Shown: positions 26,703 to 35,953, counted from the stretch's first letter. The stretch: DNA of 64,000 nt from CBDCYN01 sp965224205 (GCA_965224205.1 CBDCYN010000009.1:248001-312000), one strand, 5' to 3'. Notes: generated by a model from the letters alone, not told the origin. Translations and numbers: made by a program.

Positions 26703-26807
26703 TATACGCATCGCGTATCAAAGTACCGCGTCGGGTACCCGCTGGACACTGGAAATTAACCTGCCGCGTACACGGATCGTGCCGCAATTTCATCCGGGAA
26801 GGGTATA
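26703..26807 (+). repeat. Dispersed repeat family C, copy 1
   Basis: 105 bases, aligning end to end with 27397-27501 and 35954-36058 at roughly 80 percent. It opens with the hairpin ATACGC-ATC-GCGTAT and contains TACCGCGTCGGG, CTGGACAC, CTGCCGCGTACACG and TTTCATCCGGGA. It fills most of the gap between the channel gene and NfeD; the NfeD start codon is five bases after it. Confidence 0.85.
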
Positions 26808-26812
26808 ACGAC

Positions 26813-27361
26813 ATGACACACCTGTTGGCTCAAGCCGCCGCGGCCCCGGCTGGGGTGGACAATCACTACGTGCTGTGGGCGATCCTGCTCATGGCGGTGG
26901 CGTTGATCTTGTTCTTCTTAGAGGTACTCGTGCCGTCGGGGGGGGTGCTGGGCTTTAGCTCCGCGGTGGCGATGATCGCGGGGGTGGTGCTCTTTTTTAA
27001 GGTCAGCACGACCTTGGGCTTGGTCAGCGCGATCGTGGCGTTGCTGGCGGTGCCGTTCTTGTTCGCGTTTGCGTTGAAGCTGTGGCCTAACACGCCCATC
27101 GGGAAGCTGCTGACGCTCGAATCGACCAGCAACGGGCAGGCGAATGGCACCACGCAGGCCGATCCGGGTCGATCGCTTCATCAGCTGGTCGGCCAAACAG
27201 GACAGGCGCTGACCGATCTTCACCCCATCGGGCGGTGCCTGATTGACGGCCAGCGGTTCGATTGCCTAGCCCAGACCGGGATGATCCAGGCCGGGAGCAC
27301 CGTGAAGGTGGTCACCGTCTCGGGCATGGAGATCAAGGTGCGGGTCGTGGACGGGTCGTGA
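26813..27361 (+). CDS. NfeD family membrane protein
   Basis: 182 residues with two or three membrane helices in the first half (residues about 21-40, 46-66 and 68-87: LWAILLMAVALILFFLEV, GVLGFSSAVAMIAGVVLF, LGLVSAIVALLAVPFLFA). It ends in a small OB-fold domain (VGQTGQALTDLHPIGRCLIDGQRFD ... VKVVTVSGMEIKVRVV). This is the NfeD pattern seen next to SPFH/stomatin or ClpP-like genes, where it is thought to act in membrane microdomain quality control. Neither partner gene is in the window. The start codon lies directly after a family C repeat, so the repeat would form most of the 5' leader. Confidence 0.85.
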   Translation: MTHLLAQAAAAPAGVDNHYVLWAILLMAVALILFFLEVLVPSGGVLGFSSAVAMIAGVVLFFKVSTTLGLVSAIVALLAVPFLFAFALKLWPNTPIGKLLTLESTSNGQANGTTQADPGRSLHQLVGQTGQALTDLHPIGRCLIDGQRFDCLAQTGMIQAGSTVKVVTVSGMEIKVRVVDGS

Positions 27362-27396
27362 TATCGGTCCCGGATCACTAGGGTGGGGGACTCTTC

Positions 27397-27501
27397 TATA
27401 CGCATCGCGTATCGACGTACCGCGTCGGGCACGCGCTGGACACCGAGAATTTCCCTGCCGCGTACACGAGTGATGCCGCTATTTCATCCGGGATGGGTAT
27501 A
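27397..27501 (+). repeat. Dispersed repeat family C, copy 2
   Basis: 105 bases, same orientation as copies 1 and 3, with the perfect hairpin ATACGC-ATC-GCGTAT. It follows the NfeD stop by 35 bases, so NfeD is flanked by two direct copies about 590 bases apart. Confidence 0.85.
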
Positions 27502-27592
27502 GTCAATCCCCGTCTCGCCAAAACAGACCTCCTCTAAGCACCGTCTAGGGGGCAAGGAACCCCAAGCCTCTCTCGATCGTATGATAGAGGGG

Positions 27593-27623
27593 TTGATCAC
27601 CCCGGTCTCGGGAGAGATAAAAT
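27593..27623 (+). promoter_or_regulatory. Possible promoter of the DnaJ-like gene
   Basis: TTGATC at 27593-27598 and GATAAA at 27616-27621 are 17 bases apart. A dyad CCTCT...AGAGG overlaps the upstream side (27567-27590). No CIRCE element is present. Confidence 0.35.
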
Positions 27624-27698
27624 CGATCAACAACCAACAACGGCAAGATCGAGGCCCGGCCTATAAGGCGTCATTAACCCAGACGAAACGAATCCTCT

Positions 27699-28715
27699 AT
27701 GGCGATCCAGTATAAAGATTACTACGAGAGTTTAGGCGTCTCACGCAACGCCTCGCAGGACGAGATCCAGCGTGCCTACCGCCAACTGGCCAGGAAATAC
27801 CACCCCGACGTTAATAAGTCCAAAGAAGCCGAAGCGAAGTTTAAGGAGGCCAGCGAGGCTTACGAAGTCCTCAAAGACCCCGAGAAGCGCAAGCGGTACG
27901 ACGCCCTGGGCGCTAATTGGAAATCCGGCCAAGCCTTCACCCCCCCACCCGGGTACGAAAACTTCCGGTTCGAGTTCGGGGGCTCAGGTGCTGGGGGCAA
28001 GGGCTTCCATTTCAGCCCCGATGGGTTTAGTGATTTCTTCGAAGCGGTTTTCGGCAACGGCCGGTTCGGCGCCACCGGCTCGAGGCCGAACTTCGGGGCC
28101 GCCGGTAGCGGCGCCAGATCTCGTGGCGGGCGGTTCGGGTTTGATCCCAGATCGCCCGGGTCGACGGGTGGTCAGAACCTTGAGGCAGAAATCACGGTCT
28201 CGCTCCACGACGCGTACCACGGGGCGACCCGCCAGCTTTCGCTCCAGGACCCCGCGACCGGTCAGACCAAGACGCTCGAGGTCAAAATCCCAGCGGGCAT
28301 TGTTTCGGGATCGAAGATCCGCCTCAAGGGGCAAGGTACCACCGATGAGACCGCAGGCTCCGGCGGCGATCTGATCCTGCGCGTGCATATCGGGCATCAT
28401 CCCCGGTTTGAAGTCCATGGACGCAACCTCCACGTCACGGTGCCGATCACCCCGTGGGAAGCGGCGTTAGGGGCGAAGGTCCCGGTCCCGACCCTCGCCG
28501 GCGACGTGACGCTCACGGTCCCTCCCGGGGCCTCGAGCGGGCAGAAGCTGCGGCTTCGCGGCAAGGGCCTGCCCCACCGTGATCACCCGGACCGTCACGG
28601 GGACCTGCTGGTCCACCTGAAGATGGTCGTGCCCAAAGATCTCAGCGATGAGGAGCGTGAGCTGTTCGAACGCCTAGCGGAGAAATCGGGTTTTAACCCG
28701 CGGGACAGAACATGA
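27699..28715 (+). CDS. DnaJ-like co-chaperone (CbpA type)
   Basis: Hsp40 that stimulates DnaK ATPase. The J domain is residues 1-70 with the HPD motif at 35-37. A Gly/Phe-rich linker follows (FRFEFGGSGAGGKGF), then the two C-terminal beta domains (LEAEITVSLHDAYHGATRQL ... GGDLILRVHIGHHPRFEVHG). There is no cysteine-rich zinc domain, so it is CbpA/type II, not canonical DnaJ. 338 residues. It is well separated from dnaK at 1.8 kb. The likely physical partner is that DnaK; this is inference from family behaviour. Confidence 0.92.
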   Translation: MAIQYKDYYESLGVSRNASQDEIQRAYRQLARKYHPDVNKSKEAEAKFKEASEAYEVLKDPEKRKRYDALGANWKSGQAFTPPPGYENFRFEFGGSGAGGKGFHFSPDGFSDFFEAVFGNGRFGATGSRPNFGAAGSGARSRGGRFGFDPRSPGSTGGQNLEAEITVSLHDAYHGATRQLSLQDPATGQTKTLEVKIPAGIVSGSKIRLKGQGTTDETAGSGGDLILRVHIGHHPRFEVHGRNLHVTVPITPWEAALGAKVPVPTLAGDVTLTVPPGASSGQKLRLRGKGLPHRDHPDRHGDLLVHLKMVVPKDLSDEERELFERLAEKSGFNPRDRT

Positions 28716-28824
28716 TGAGGTATAAGAGCCCCCTGGCCAACAGCCCGTAGACGGCCTGACTCATGAAACCGACCGTCCGCTTCCCGTGGGGAAGGTGATT
28801 TTAGAGGTGGCCTACAATCCTTCG

Positions 28825-29346
28825 ATGTCTCATAAGATCAAAATCAACCCGCTTGCCCTCTCGGCGGACGATTTGCGGATGATGGACCGGGCGCTAGCGT
28901 TGGCCGCCACTGCTGCAGCGACCGATGAAGTCCCGGTGGGCGCCGTGGTGTATCGTGGACGTGAAATCTTGGGCGAGGGACACAACCAGCGTGAGCGGCT
29001 CAACGACCCCACGGCCCATGCCGAGGTCCTGGCGTTACGCGAGGCTTCCTCCCGGTTAGATTCATGGCGTCTAGATGATTGCAGCATTGCGGTGACGCTC
29101 GAGCCATGCCCGATGTGCGCCGGGGCCCTGATCAACGCCCGGGTGAAGCGGCTCGTCTATGGAGCGGCAGACCCAAAGATGGGATGCGTGGATTCCCTCT
29201 ACAAGCTTTGTACCGACTCTCGCTTTAACCACCGGCTGACGGTGATTGGCCCGGTGGATGAAAATCGGTGTGGTGACCTGCTTAGAGCGTTCTTCCAGAA
29301 ACGGCGGGCAAAGGATCACCCGGGGCCCCCCGATGGTCCGGTGTGA
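28825..29346 (+). CDS. tadA: tRNA-specific adenosine deaminase TadA
   Basis: Zinc enzyme converting A34 to inosine in the anticodon of tRNA-Arg. The 173-residue form starting at 28825 has the catalytic HAE (His65, Glu67) and PCPMC (Cys95, Cys98) zinc ligands, then ALINARVKRLVYGAADPKMG and FNHRLTVIG, typical of TadA. The frame is open to a GTG at 28786, but that adds 13 unrelated residues. TACAAT six bases before the ATG suggests a leaderless transcript. A related guanine or cytosine deaminase is less likely given the C-terminal match (GDLLRAFFQKRR). Confidence 0.9.
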   Translation: MSHKIKINPLALSADDLRMMDRALALAATAAATDEVPVGAVVYRGREILGEGHNQRERLNDPTAHAEVLALREASSRLDSWRLDDCSIAVTLEPCPMCAGALINARVKRLVYGAADPKMGCVDSLYKLCTDSRFNHRLTVIGPVDENRCGDLLRAFFQKRRAKDHPGPPDGPV

Positions 29347-29482
29347 AAACAGATCGAAAGTTGATTGATGATTTCATAAACCCACGACCTCTGGCCGAGC
29401 GACCCGAAGCGCTTTGAGCGATCCGGGGTGTTGAGGGTCTTTGAGATGCCCTGGTGTGACCCCGCGTTCTGTATGTGATGGT

Positions 29483-29511
29483 TTGTGAATATTTAATGAG
29501 ATCTGTATAAT
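29483..29511 (+). promoter_or_regulatory. Promoter of the sugar dehydrogenase gene
   Basis: TTGTGA (29483-29488) and a perfect TATAAT (29506-29511) with a 17-base spacer fit a housekeeping sigma promoter. The transcript would have a leader of about 89 bases before the ATG at 29607. Confidence 0.65.
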
Positions 29512-29606
29512 CACTCATAAGATTGCTGTGTCGGATAAGTCGGATAAATAGCCTAAACAGACTCAATTTCCAGACATTTGGATTGAGGTAATCAGGAGAT
29601 AAAGAG

Positions 29607-30926
29607 ATGCTCAAGAGTCTTGCAACGGTCACATTGGGTGTACTGCTTTCAGCGCATCATTCACTAGCCAGCAACCACGTGGAGCTGGAGCTGGTCGCAT
29701 CAAGCGGCTTAAATAGGCCTGTTTTTGCGACAGCCCCGTCGAATGATCCCAATCATTTGTACATTGCCGAGCATAAAAGACAGAGTGATCAGACCATCGC
29801 TGACATCAAGATCCTGGATCTGGAAACAGGGCAGGTCAACGCGACCCCGTTCCTGACCATCAGTGGGCTTGCTGTCGGTACTGAAAACGGGTTACTCGGG
29901 ATGGCGTTTCACCCGGACTTCGAAACCAATCGCAAATTTTATCTCCATTACACCACGCCCGGCCCCGCGGGGGACGATGACCCTGGCCATGTCAATATCG
30001 TGGAATATGAGACCTTCGCGAACGACCCGACATTAGCGGATCCTGGTAGTGCTAAGACGATCCTACGGATCCCCCAGCAAAACGGGAACCACAACTCCGG
30101 CTGGATCGGCTTTAACCCTAAGGTCGGGCCCAATGACCCGCAGTTCTTACACATCACGATCGGAGACGGAGGCGGCCCGAACGACCCCGGCAATGACGCT
30201 CAGACGATCAGCAATAACCTGCTAGGCAAATTATTACGAGTCGACGTCAACGTAGACGATTTCCCCAATGACCCGGATCGCAACTATGGGGTCCCGGCGC
30301 AGAACCCGTTCGTGGGCGCCGAGGGCGACGATGAGATCTGGCTCTACGGGGTGCGGAACGTGTGGCGGGCGAGTTTCGATCGTGAAACCGGTGATCTCTA
30401 TTTTGGAGATGTCGGCCAAGCCACACGCGAAGAGATCAACTTTCAACCGGCCAACAGTGCCGGAGGCGAAAACTACGGATGGAGACTGCGAGAAGGGCTA
30501 GTCCCGACCCCAACCCCGACCAGCAACCCCGTGGGGGGCGACCGGCCTCCGGGCAGCATCGACCCGATTATCGATTTCGAGCACCCTGATTGGATCTCGA
30601 TTACAGGGGGCTACGTGTACCGTGGGCCTATCCAAGAATTGCAAGGGCAGTATTTCTTTGCAGATTTTTTTAGAGACCACATCATGTCCCTCCAGTACGA
30701 TCCAGATCTGGGGCAAGTGACCGAGCTTATCGATTGGACTCAGATTTTTAGCGAAAACGGTAGCAGTGCAGAAAATATTTCGTCATTCGCTGAAGATGCG
30801 GTGGGTAATCTATATATCCTGGACTACGCCGATGGGGAGGTGTTCAAGATTGTTCCTGAGCCGGTGAGCGTGTCGTTGTGGATTTCTTCTGGGCTGCTGA
30901 TCCTAGCCAGTCGGCGACGACCCTAA
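29607..30926 (+). CDS. PQQ-dependent sugar dehydrogenase-like protein with PEP-CTERM-type tail
   Basis: 439 residues. A signal peptide (LATVTLGVLLSAHHSLAS) precedes a six-bladed propeller of the glucose/sorbosone dehydrogenase family: ENGLLGMAFHPDF, HNSGWIGFNP, LYGVRNVWRASFD, GGENYGWRLREG and ITGGYVYRG are family blocks, with NPFVG and DVGQ near the putative PQQ/Ca sites. The C-terminus is a PEP motif, a short hydrophobic helix and RRR (VPEPVSVSLWISSGLLI, ASRRRP), the exosortase sorting signal. So it is exported and probably anchored or processed at the cell surface. AGGAGA lies eight bases before the ATG. No exosortase is in the window. Confidence 0.88.
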   Translation: MLKSLATVTLGVLLSAHHSLASNHVELELVASSGLNRPVFATAPSNDPNHLYIAEHKRQSDQTIADIKILDLETGQVNATPFLTISGLAVGTENGLLGMAFHPDFETNRKFYLHYTTPGPAGDDDPGHVNIVEYETFANDPTLADPGSAKTILRIPQQNGNHNSGWIGFNPKVGPNDPQFLHITIGDGGGPNDPGNDAQTISNNLLGKLLRVDVNVDDFPNDPDRNYGVPAQNPFVGAEGDDEIWLYGVRNVWRASFDRETGDLYFGDVGQATREEINFQPANSAGGENYGWRLREGLVPTPTPTSNPVGGDRPPGSIDPIIDFEHPDWISITGGYVYRGPIQELQGQYFFADFFRDHIMSLQYDPDLGQVTELIDWTQIFSENGSSAENISSFAEDAVGNLYILDYADGEVFKIVPEPVSVSLWISSGLLILASRRRP

Positions 30927-30953
30927 TCGTTTGAGGGTATCCCGTGTGATTCA

Positions 30954-30983
30954 TAGCCACCCTTTCAATAGATGGGGTGGCTA
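30954..30983 (+). terminator. Hairpin after the sugar dehydrogenase gene
   Basis: TAGCCACCC (30954-30962) and GGGTGGCTA (30975-30983) form a perfect 9-base stem 28 bases past the stop. There is no T run. The rest of 30927-31314 holds no supported gene. Confidence 0.45.
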
Positions 30984-31314
30984 CGGGCAAGCAAATCAAG
31001 CAACGATTGGTGTGGGTTTCTCTATCAGCAGACTCAGGATGCGGGGTTGACCGTTCGGCGATGCGGGATATCGCGACCGACGCTGCAGCTTTGGTGAGAC
31101 GGTTCAACCGCGAAGGTATAGCGGGCCCGGTCGTTAGAAGCCGACACCCGAAACACCGCCCGAATCAGAGGCGGTGCGGCGCCCTAGAAAAGCATCTCTT
31201 TGGATAGCGGCCGCAGCGCCATACTAGACGCCGGATGGATTCAGTCGCAGGCGAGAACGTGGCAACTATCAATGATTGAATAGTTGACTTCATATGTATG
31301 GTGATCGTGTGCCC

Positions 31315-31378
31315 CTGGCAGCTTATCTGCCAGTGCCAATTTCGTCGGGTTACTGCACTGGCGGGCAAGCCGCCAGTG
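31315..31378. repeat. Palindromic (REP-like) pair beside the IS5-type element
   Basis: Two hairpins: CTGGCAG with CTGCCAG (31315-31333, 5-base loop) and CACTGGCGG with CCGCCAGTG (31356-31378, 5-base loop). The segment 31355-31384 matches 1731-1760 with only a few changes. The left end of the IS5-type element begins 13 bases later. Confidence 0.6.
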
Positions 31379-31458
31379 GCATCCGTACCTAGTCGCCCCT
31401 GAATAACCCTCGAGAGGCTGGTTTTGACGGGGTTTTCGGTGTGGATGTGGTGTGTTAG

Positions 31459-31499
31459 ATTGCAAGGATTGGCGATTGGATCAGCCGAAACCTTGCAAT
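31459..31499 (+). promoter_or_regulatory. Fold-back structure ahead of the transposase start
   Basis: ATTGCAAGG (31459-31467) and CCTTGCAAT (31491-31499) are a perfect 9-base inverted repeat. The second arm ends three bases before the ribosome binding site GAGGAG of the transposase. Such leaders can shield an IS from read-through expression. Confidence 0.5.
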
Positions 31500-31512
31500 T
31501 TGAGGAGCACCG

Positions 31513-32853
31513 ATGACGCCCCAGCCCAGCCCGCGTGACGCCTTTGAGTTGTTCCAGGCCCACTTCGATCAGCTGCTCAACCCCAAGCATCCGCTGGTCC
31601 AACTCGCTGGGCAGATCGATTGGGATGCATTCGATGCGGCGTTTCGGGATTGCTCCAGCCCCGACCAGGGCGTCCCAGCCAAGGCCACCCGGCTGATGGT
31701 GGGGCTGCACTATCTCAAACACGCGTTCAATGAGTCGGACGAGTCGGTCGTGGCCCGGTGGGTCGAGAACCCGTATTGGCAATATTTCTGCGGCTACACG
31801 CATCTCCAGCACAAGTGCCCGATCCACCCCACGAGCATGACCAAGTGGCGTCAGCGTGTGGGTCAAGAGAAGCTACAGGTGTTGCTCCAACAGACGGTGT
31901 CGGTGGCGGTCGAACAAAAGCACCTGCCCGAACGCGAGATGAAGCAGGTGAACGTGGACACGACGGTGCAGGAGAAAAACATCACGCATCCGACGGACTC
32001 GAAGCTGCTGTACAAAGCGATCGTGAAGCTGGGCCGGGCGGCGAAAGCAAGCGGCATCGCGCTGCGTCAGTCGTACGTGCGTGTGGCCAAGCGGGCGTCG
32101 GTCAAGGCTAGTCGTTACGCCCACGCTCGACAGTTCAAGCGGATGCGGCGAGAGCTGCGCAAGATGCGGACATGGGCGGGCCGATTGATCCGCGACGTGC
32201 GGCGGAAAGCCGGGACATTAACCGAACCACTCAAGGCGTTGCTGGCCCAGTGTCAACGTTTACGGGACCAGCGTCAGGGTGATTCCAACAAGCTGTATTC
32301 GTTGCACGAGCCGGAGGTGCGGTGCATCAGCAAGGGCAAAGCGCACAAGCGATATGAGTTTGGCCAGAAGGTCTCGCTGGCGACAACGAATCGCCATGAT
32401 TGGTTTGTCGGGGCGATGCTGTGCGAAGCAAACCCTTACGACGGGCACACATTGAGCCGGGCCTTGGATCAGGTCGAATCGATCACGGGCGTGACGCTGA
32501 GCGACGCGTACGTGGACCGGGGTTACCGCGGCCATGATTATGGCGGACCAACCACGGTCCACCTGGCAGGCAGTCGCTCAAAGAGCCTGACCTCGACGCA
32601 ACGCAAACGCCGAAAGCGTCGAAGCGCCATTGAGCCGAAGATCGGTCACGCCAAACATGACCACCGCATGGGCCGCTGCTATCTCAAGGGGTTGGTAGGA
32701 GACGCGATGAACGTGATCCTCGCCGCCGCCGGGGCCAACTTCCGCAAACTCCTGCGGCTGTTGCCATGCGCCTGGCGACGTTGGTTGCTCGAAATGATCC
32801 GCACCGCCCTCAACCCGATCCCACCCACCACCCAACGCCTCGCCGCCGCATAA
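31513..32853 (+). CDS. IS5-family transposase
   Basis: DDE transposase, 446 residues. N-terminal domain RLMVGLHYLKHAFNESDESV and NPYWQYFCG is typical of IS5/IS1182-like enzymes. Likely catalytic residues are Asp in NVDTTVQEK, Asp in DAYVDRGYRGHD and Glu in RSAIEPKIGHAKHDHRMGR. A basic helical insert lies between the first and second Asp (residues about 175-260). GAGGAG is six bases upstream of the ATG. No frameshift is seen, so the element may be active. Confidence 0.92.
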   Translation: MTPQPSPRDAFELFQAHFDQLLNPKHPLVQLAGQIDWDAFDAAFRDCSSPDQGVPAKATRLMVGLHYLKHAFNESDESVVARWVENPYWQYFCGYTHLQHKCPIHPTSMTKWRQRVGQEKLQVLLQQTVSVAVEQKHLPEREMKQVNVDTTVQEKNITHPTDSKLLYKAIVKLGRAAKASGIALRQSYVRVAKRASVKASRYAHARQFKRMRRELRKMRTWAGRLIRDVRRKAGTLTEPLKALLAQCQRLRDQRQGDSNKLYSLHEPEVRCISKGKAHKRYEFGQKVSLATTNRHDWFVGAMLCEANPYDGHTLSRALDQVESITGVTLSDAYVDRGYRGHDYGGPTTVHLAGSRSKSLTSTQRKRRKRRSAIEPKIGHAKHDHRMGRCYLKGLVGDAMNVILAAAGANFRKLLRLLPCAWRRWLLEMIRTALNPIPPTTQRLAAA

Positions 32854-32973
32854 AAAAGGGCTTTTTCAGGGACGACTACTTAAATCAACAATTCAATCCT
32901 CAATAATACACTGGCTGACCAGCACCGTGGCACGCCCTGTTTGGAGGACCCACACGCTTCTCACACACCGCTG

Positions 32974-35814
32974 TTAAAATCCAGCCGCGGTGTTTTCATG
33001 AGAAGGTGAATCATCGCGGTGGGCTTTGGGCTGACCTTCGGACATCGAGAGTGGTGAGTAAGAACGGATGGAACTAGGCAGCCAACCGCCGGGTTCGATT
33101 GGGACGACGCTAGAATATTGGACGGTAAACGAGCTGACATTACCCGAAAACTGCGCGGCACAGCGGGGGGATAACTGAGCTTGGTTCGTTAACAATGACA
33201 CCGGCAGGGTCACCAAGCTGCCGGCCAGGTCGAGATTCGAGTTGATATCTACCGTTCCCGAGACCCCGAACTGAGACGATGCATCGATCACACTATCCGG
33301 GCTGCGACGGAGGATCTCGGTCAAGATCTTGATACTGCCCCCGTCCCCGTTCATCGCGTTGGCAATGACCCGGCTGCCTTGCTGCAGATCGACCAAGATC
33401 GGATCCATCGTGATGTTGCCGCCATTCTCTGTGGCCTCGGCGGTGACGGTGCTATTGTGTAACGATATCCGCTGCGGGGCGTTGAGGGTGACGCTGCCGC
33501 CGTTGAGCCCGGCTTGGGCGCTGACGGCGCTGCGATCGATCAGGTCGATCGTCATGCCGGCCTCGAGGACAACCTTCCCCGCATCGGCCTGAAAGGCGGT
33601 CGTCGCCACGGCCGACTGGCCAGACAACCAGATGGTCTTGGTAGCGTGGATCTCAATATCACCCGATCGGCCAAATTGGGTATCCACGGTATCAGTACCG
33701 TTACTTTCGCTTTCGATCTCACTGTTGTTTTCGAGGACCAGCGTCTCGACGTCGATGATGATATCACCGCCTGCACCGGTCCCAAAGGTAGACGCGGAGA
33801 TCCCCGCCGCGTTACGCAGCGTGAGGGTCTCTCCCCCCCTACCGCCGATAGTGATATCACCACCCTTGCCGCCCACCCCGGGTTCGTCGGCCTGGGTCTG
33901 AGCGGTGATACTGGTAAAAAACGCGGAATTAAACTGATCATCTAAGAGGATATCGTCTGCGAAGATGGTGATGCTCCCGCCGTCCGCGGACCCGGTCGTG
34001 GTCGCGGAGACCTGAGCCCCGTTGACCACCTCCAACGATCCGGTGTCGATCTCGATATTCCCAGCTGTCCCCGGCACCGCGATCCCCTGTTGATCGGGCG
34101 GGATGTTCTGGGGAAAGGCCTGGGCGAAGATCCCGGTGGGGAAGAACATATTATCTAGATGGTCCACGTAGATCCGATCGGCGGTGATCCGGATATCCCC
34201 CGCCAGGCCGGTGCCCAGCGTGTTGGTATTCAGGATCGCCCCGTTGACCATCTCCAGCGACCCCGTGATGATCGTCATCTGCCCCGCGTCCCCCCCACCG
34301 ACTCCCTGGATCGTCTGCACCGAAATCCCTGAGAAAAATAACGCATCCGGGCTGCCGATCGATAGGGATTCGGTCGCGAGGATGTCGACATTGCCCCCGT
34401 CCCCGGGCCCCAGCGTCGAAGCGCCGATGACCGCGAAGTTAGCCATGTCTAGGGTTCTGGTATTGATGACCACATCCCCACCGGTCCCCTCGGCGGCCGA
34501 TCCGACCACCGCGGCGATCCCGGTCGTGTTCTCAAAATTACCGTCGAAGGCGCCCAGGATCGAGACACTGTCGGCATCGACGTGGATATCACCGCCGTCA
34601 CCGAGTCCATTATTCACAGCAAACAGGCCGCTAAAGTTGTCCATCACCAGGGCCTGATCGACATCCAGGTCGATCGCCCCACCGTCGCCCGTGGTTTCCG
34701 ATCGGCTACCGATTAATCCCTCATTTAGAATCGACACGTTCCGGGCCTCGACCCGGATCGCCCGCCCGTCGCCCGTGCCCCCGTCCTCGATCGCCGCCTC
34801 GATCGCACCCTCGTTCGTGATAACCAGGTCGCCGGTTAACGCGATATCGATCAGGCCCCCATCCACGTCCCCCAAAGTCTGGGCGGTGATGAATGCACCG
34901 TCGGCCGTGACATCTTCCGCTCGGATCACGAGCCGACCGCCCCCATCCCCATCGATGTTGACATCTGATCTATCCGATAGTGACACATCGCCCAGCTGGA
35001 TCGAGGAATCGAGTTCAACGGGAGCATCGATCGCCGTCGCGTCGAATTCAACCCGGCCCGGCGATGCGACGCTGATGACGTTCACTCGTCCCGATGGGGC
35101 CTGGACCTTGCCGTTGATGACCGTCATGTCGCCGCTGACCACCGACAAGGCTTTACCGGGGTCGACTTTCAGATCTGTGGCGTTGTCCGGATCACCCGCG
35201 ACGCCCGCGATCGTGACCCCTTGCGGTTCGGCGTTAAGAAACCCAAACGCGCTAGGGGCCGCGACCGTGAGTGTCGCGTCGGTGAGCTCGACATCCATGG
35301 TGGCCAACCTACCCCCGTCAGCGAGGTGAAGCTCATTAGCCGTCGTGACCACGAACGCGCCCCCAACCTCCAGTTTCGCCCCCGGGTCGAATACCACACC
35401 TTTGGGGTTCATCAAGAAAAAGTTGGCCTGGGGCATTGATCGGGTATTGAGGGTTCCCTCGATGTTGGACCCCGACCCGCCGGTCACCCGGGCGAGGATA
35501 TTGGATACCACCGCCGGATCGTGCCCTTCGGGCGCGCCGAACGAGGCTGTCTGTCCGGGTTGGATATTGAACTCACTGAAACTGTGGAAAAGATTGCAGC
35601 GCGTCTGCATAGGGGGGGGAGCGTCGCATTCGAGACGTCCTAATGCCGCGGGGATCACCACCGTAGCCGACCCGGGCCCGGCCAACAGCGGCTGGGCAGC
35701 CGTCCCCAGCGTTGCATCGGTCGCGATCTGCGCCGGCGCCGATGGTGCCAGGCCCATCGTGAGCAATAAGGTTATCGTCAGCCCGCCCGCGAGGTCGGCG
35801 TGGAGATGTTTCAT
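32974..35814 (-). CDS. Filamentous haemagglutinin-type secreted protein (TpsA-like)
   Basis: 946 residues. Signal peptide (LAGGLTITLLLTMGLAPSAPAQ) is followed by the two-partner secretion domain, recognised by NLFHSFSEFNIQPGQTASF, VTGGSGSNIEGTL and FFLMNPKGVVFDPGAKLEVG. The rest is a long right-handed beta-helix built of repeats such as GDGGDIHVDADSVSI and GGNVDILATESLSIG. The C-terminus (QLSPRCAAQFSGNVSSF) resembles cyanobacterial and planctomycete TpsA proteins. It is probably a surface adhesin or matrix protein. No TpsB/ShlB transporter is in the window. The gene is monocistronic between the IS5-type element and repeat copy C3. Confidence 0.88.
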   Translation of the reverse strand: MKHLHADLAGGLTITLLLTMGLAPSAPAQIATDATLGTAAQPLLAGPGSATVVIPAALGRLECDAPPPMQTRCNLFHSFSEFNIQPGQTASFGAPEGHDPAVVSNILARVTGGSGSNIEGTLNTRSMPQANFFLMNPKGVVFDPGAKLEVGGAFVVTTANELHLADGGRLATMDVELTDATLTVAAPSAFGFLNAEPQGVTIAGVAGDPDNATDLKVDPGKALSVVSGDMTVINGKVQAPSGRVNVISVASPGRVEFDATAIDAPVELDSSIQLGDVSLSDRSDVNIDGDGGGRLVIRAEDVTADGAFITAQTLGDVDGGLIDIALTGDLVITNEGAIEAAIEDGGTGDGRAIRVEARNVSILNEGLIGSRSETTGDGGAIDLDVDQALVMDNFSGLFAVNNGLGDGGDIHVDADSVSILGAFDGNFENTTGIAAVVGSAAEGTGGDVVINTRTLDMANFAVIGASTLGPGDGGNVDILATESLSIGSPDALFFSGISVQTIQGVGGGDAGQMTIITGSLEMVNGAILNTNTLGTGLAGDIRITADRIYVDHLDNMFFPTGIFAQAFPQNIPPDQQGIAVPGTAGNIEIDTGSLEVVNGAQVSATTTGSADGGSITIFADDILLDDQFNSAFFTSITAQTQADEPGVGGKGGDITIGGRGGETLTLRNAAGISASTFGTGAGGDIIIDVETLVLENNSEIESESNGTDTVDTQFGRSGDIEIHATKTIWLSGQSAVATTAFQADAGKVVLEAGMTIDLIDRSAVSAQAGLNGGSVTLNAPQRISLHNSTVTAEATENGGNITMDPILVDLQQGSRVIANAMNGDGGSIKILTEILRRSPDSVIDASSQFGVSGTVDINSNLDLAGSLVTLPVSLLTNQAQLSPRCAAQFSGNVSSFTVQYSSVVPIEPGGWLPSSIRSYSPLSMSEGQPKAHRDDSPSHENTAAGF

Positions 35815-35953
35815 AGGTCGACCTTATCCGTTGAGGTTTATCAAGATAGGCGGAGGGGTTTAGCGTTTCGTAGGGGTGACCCGACAGAACACGCCTCACC
35901 CAGCGAGATCGCCGCGTCGGATACGCACTAGTATTGAGCATCATACTTGTCGT

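Larger units (their letters stand above)
31392..32876 (+). mobile_element. IS5-type insertion sequence, 1485 bp, apparently intact
   Basis: Imperfect terminal inverted repeats GTCGCCCCTGAATAACCC (31392) and GTCGTCCCTGAAAAAGCCC (reverse strand from 32876) enclose a single full-length transposase gene. TA flanks both sides, a possible 2-base target duplication. Placement next to a palindromic repeat resembles the target preference seen for several ISs that enter REP sequences. Confidence 0.85.
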
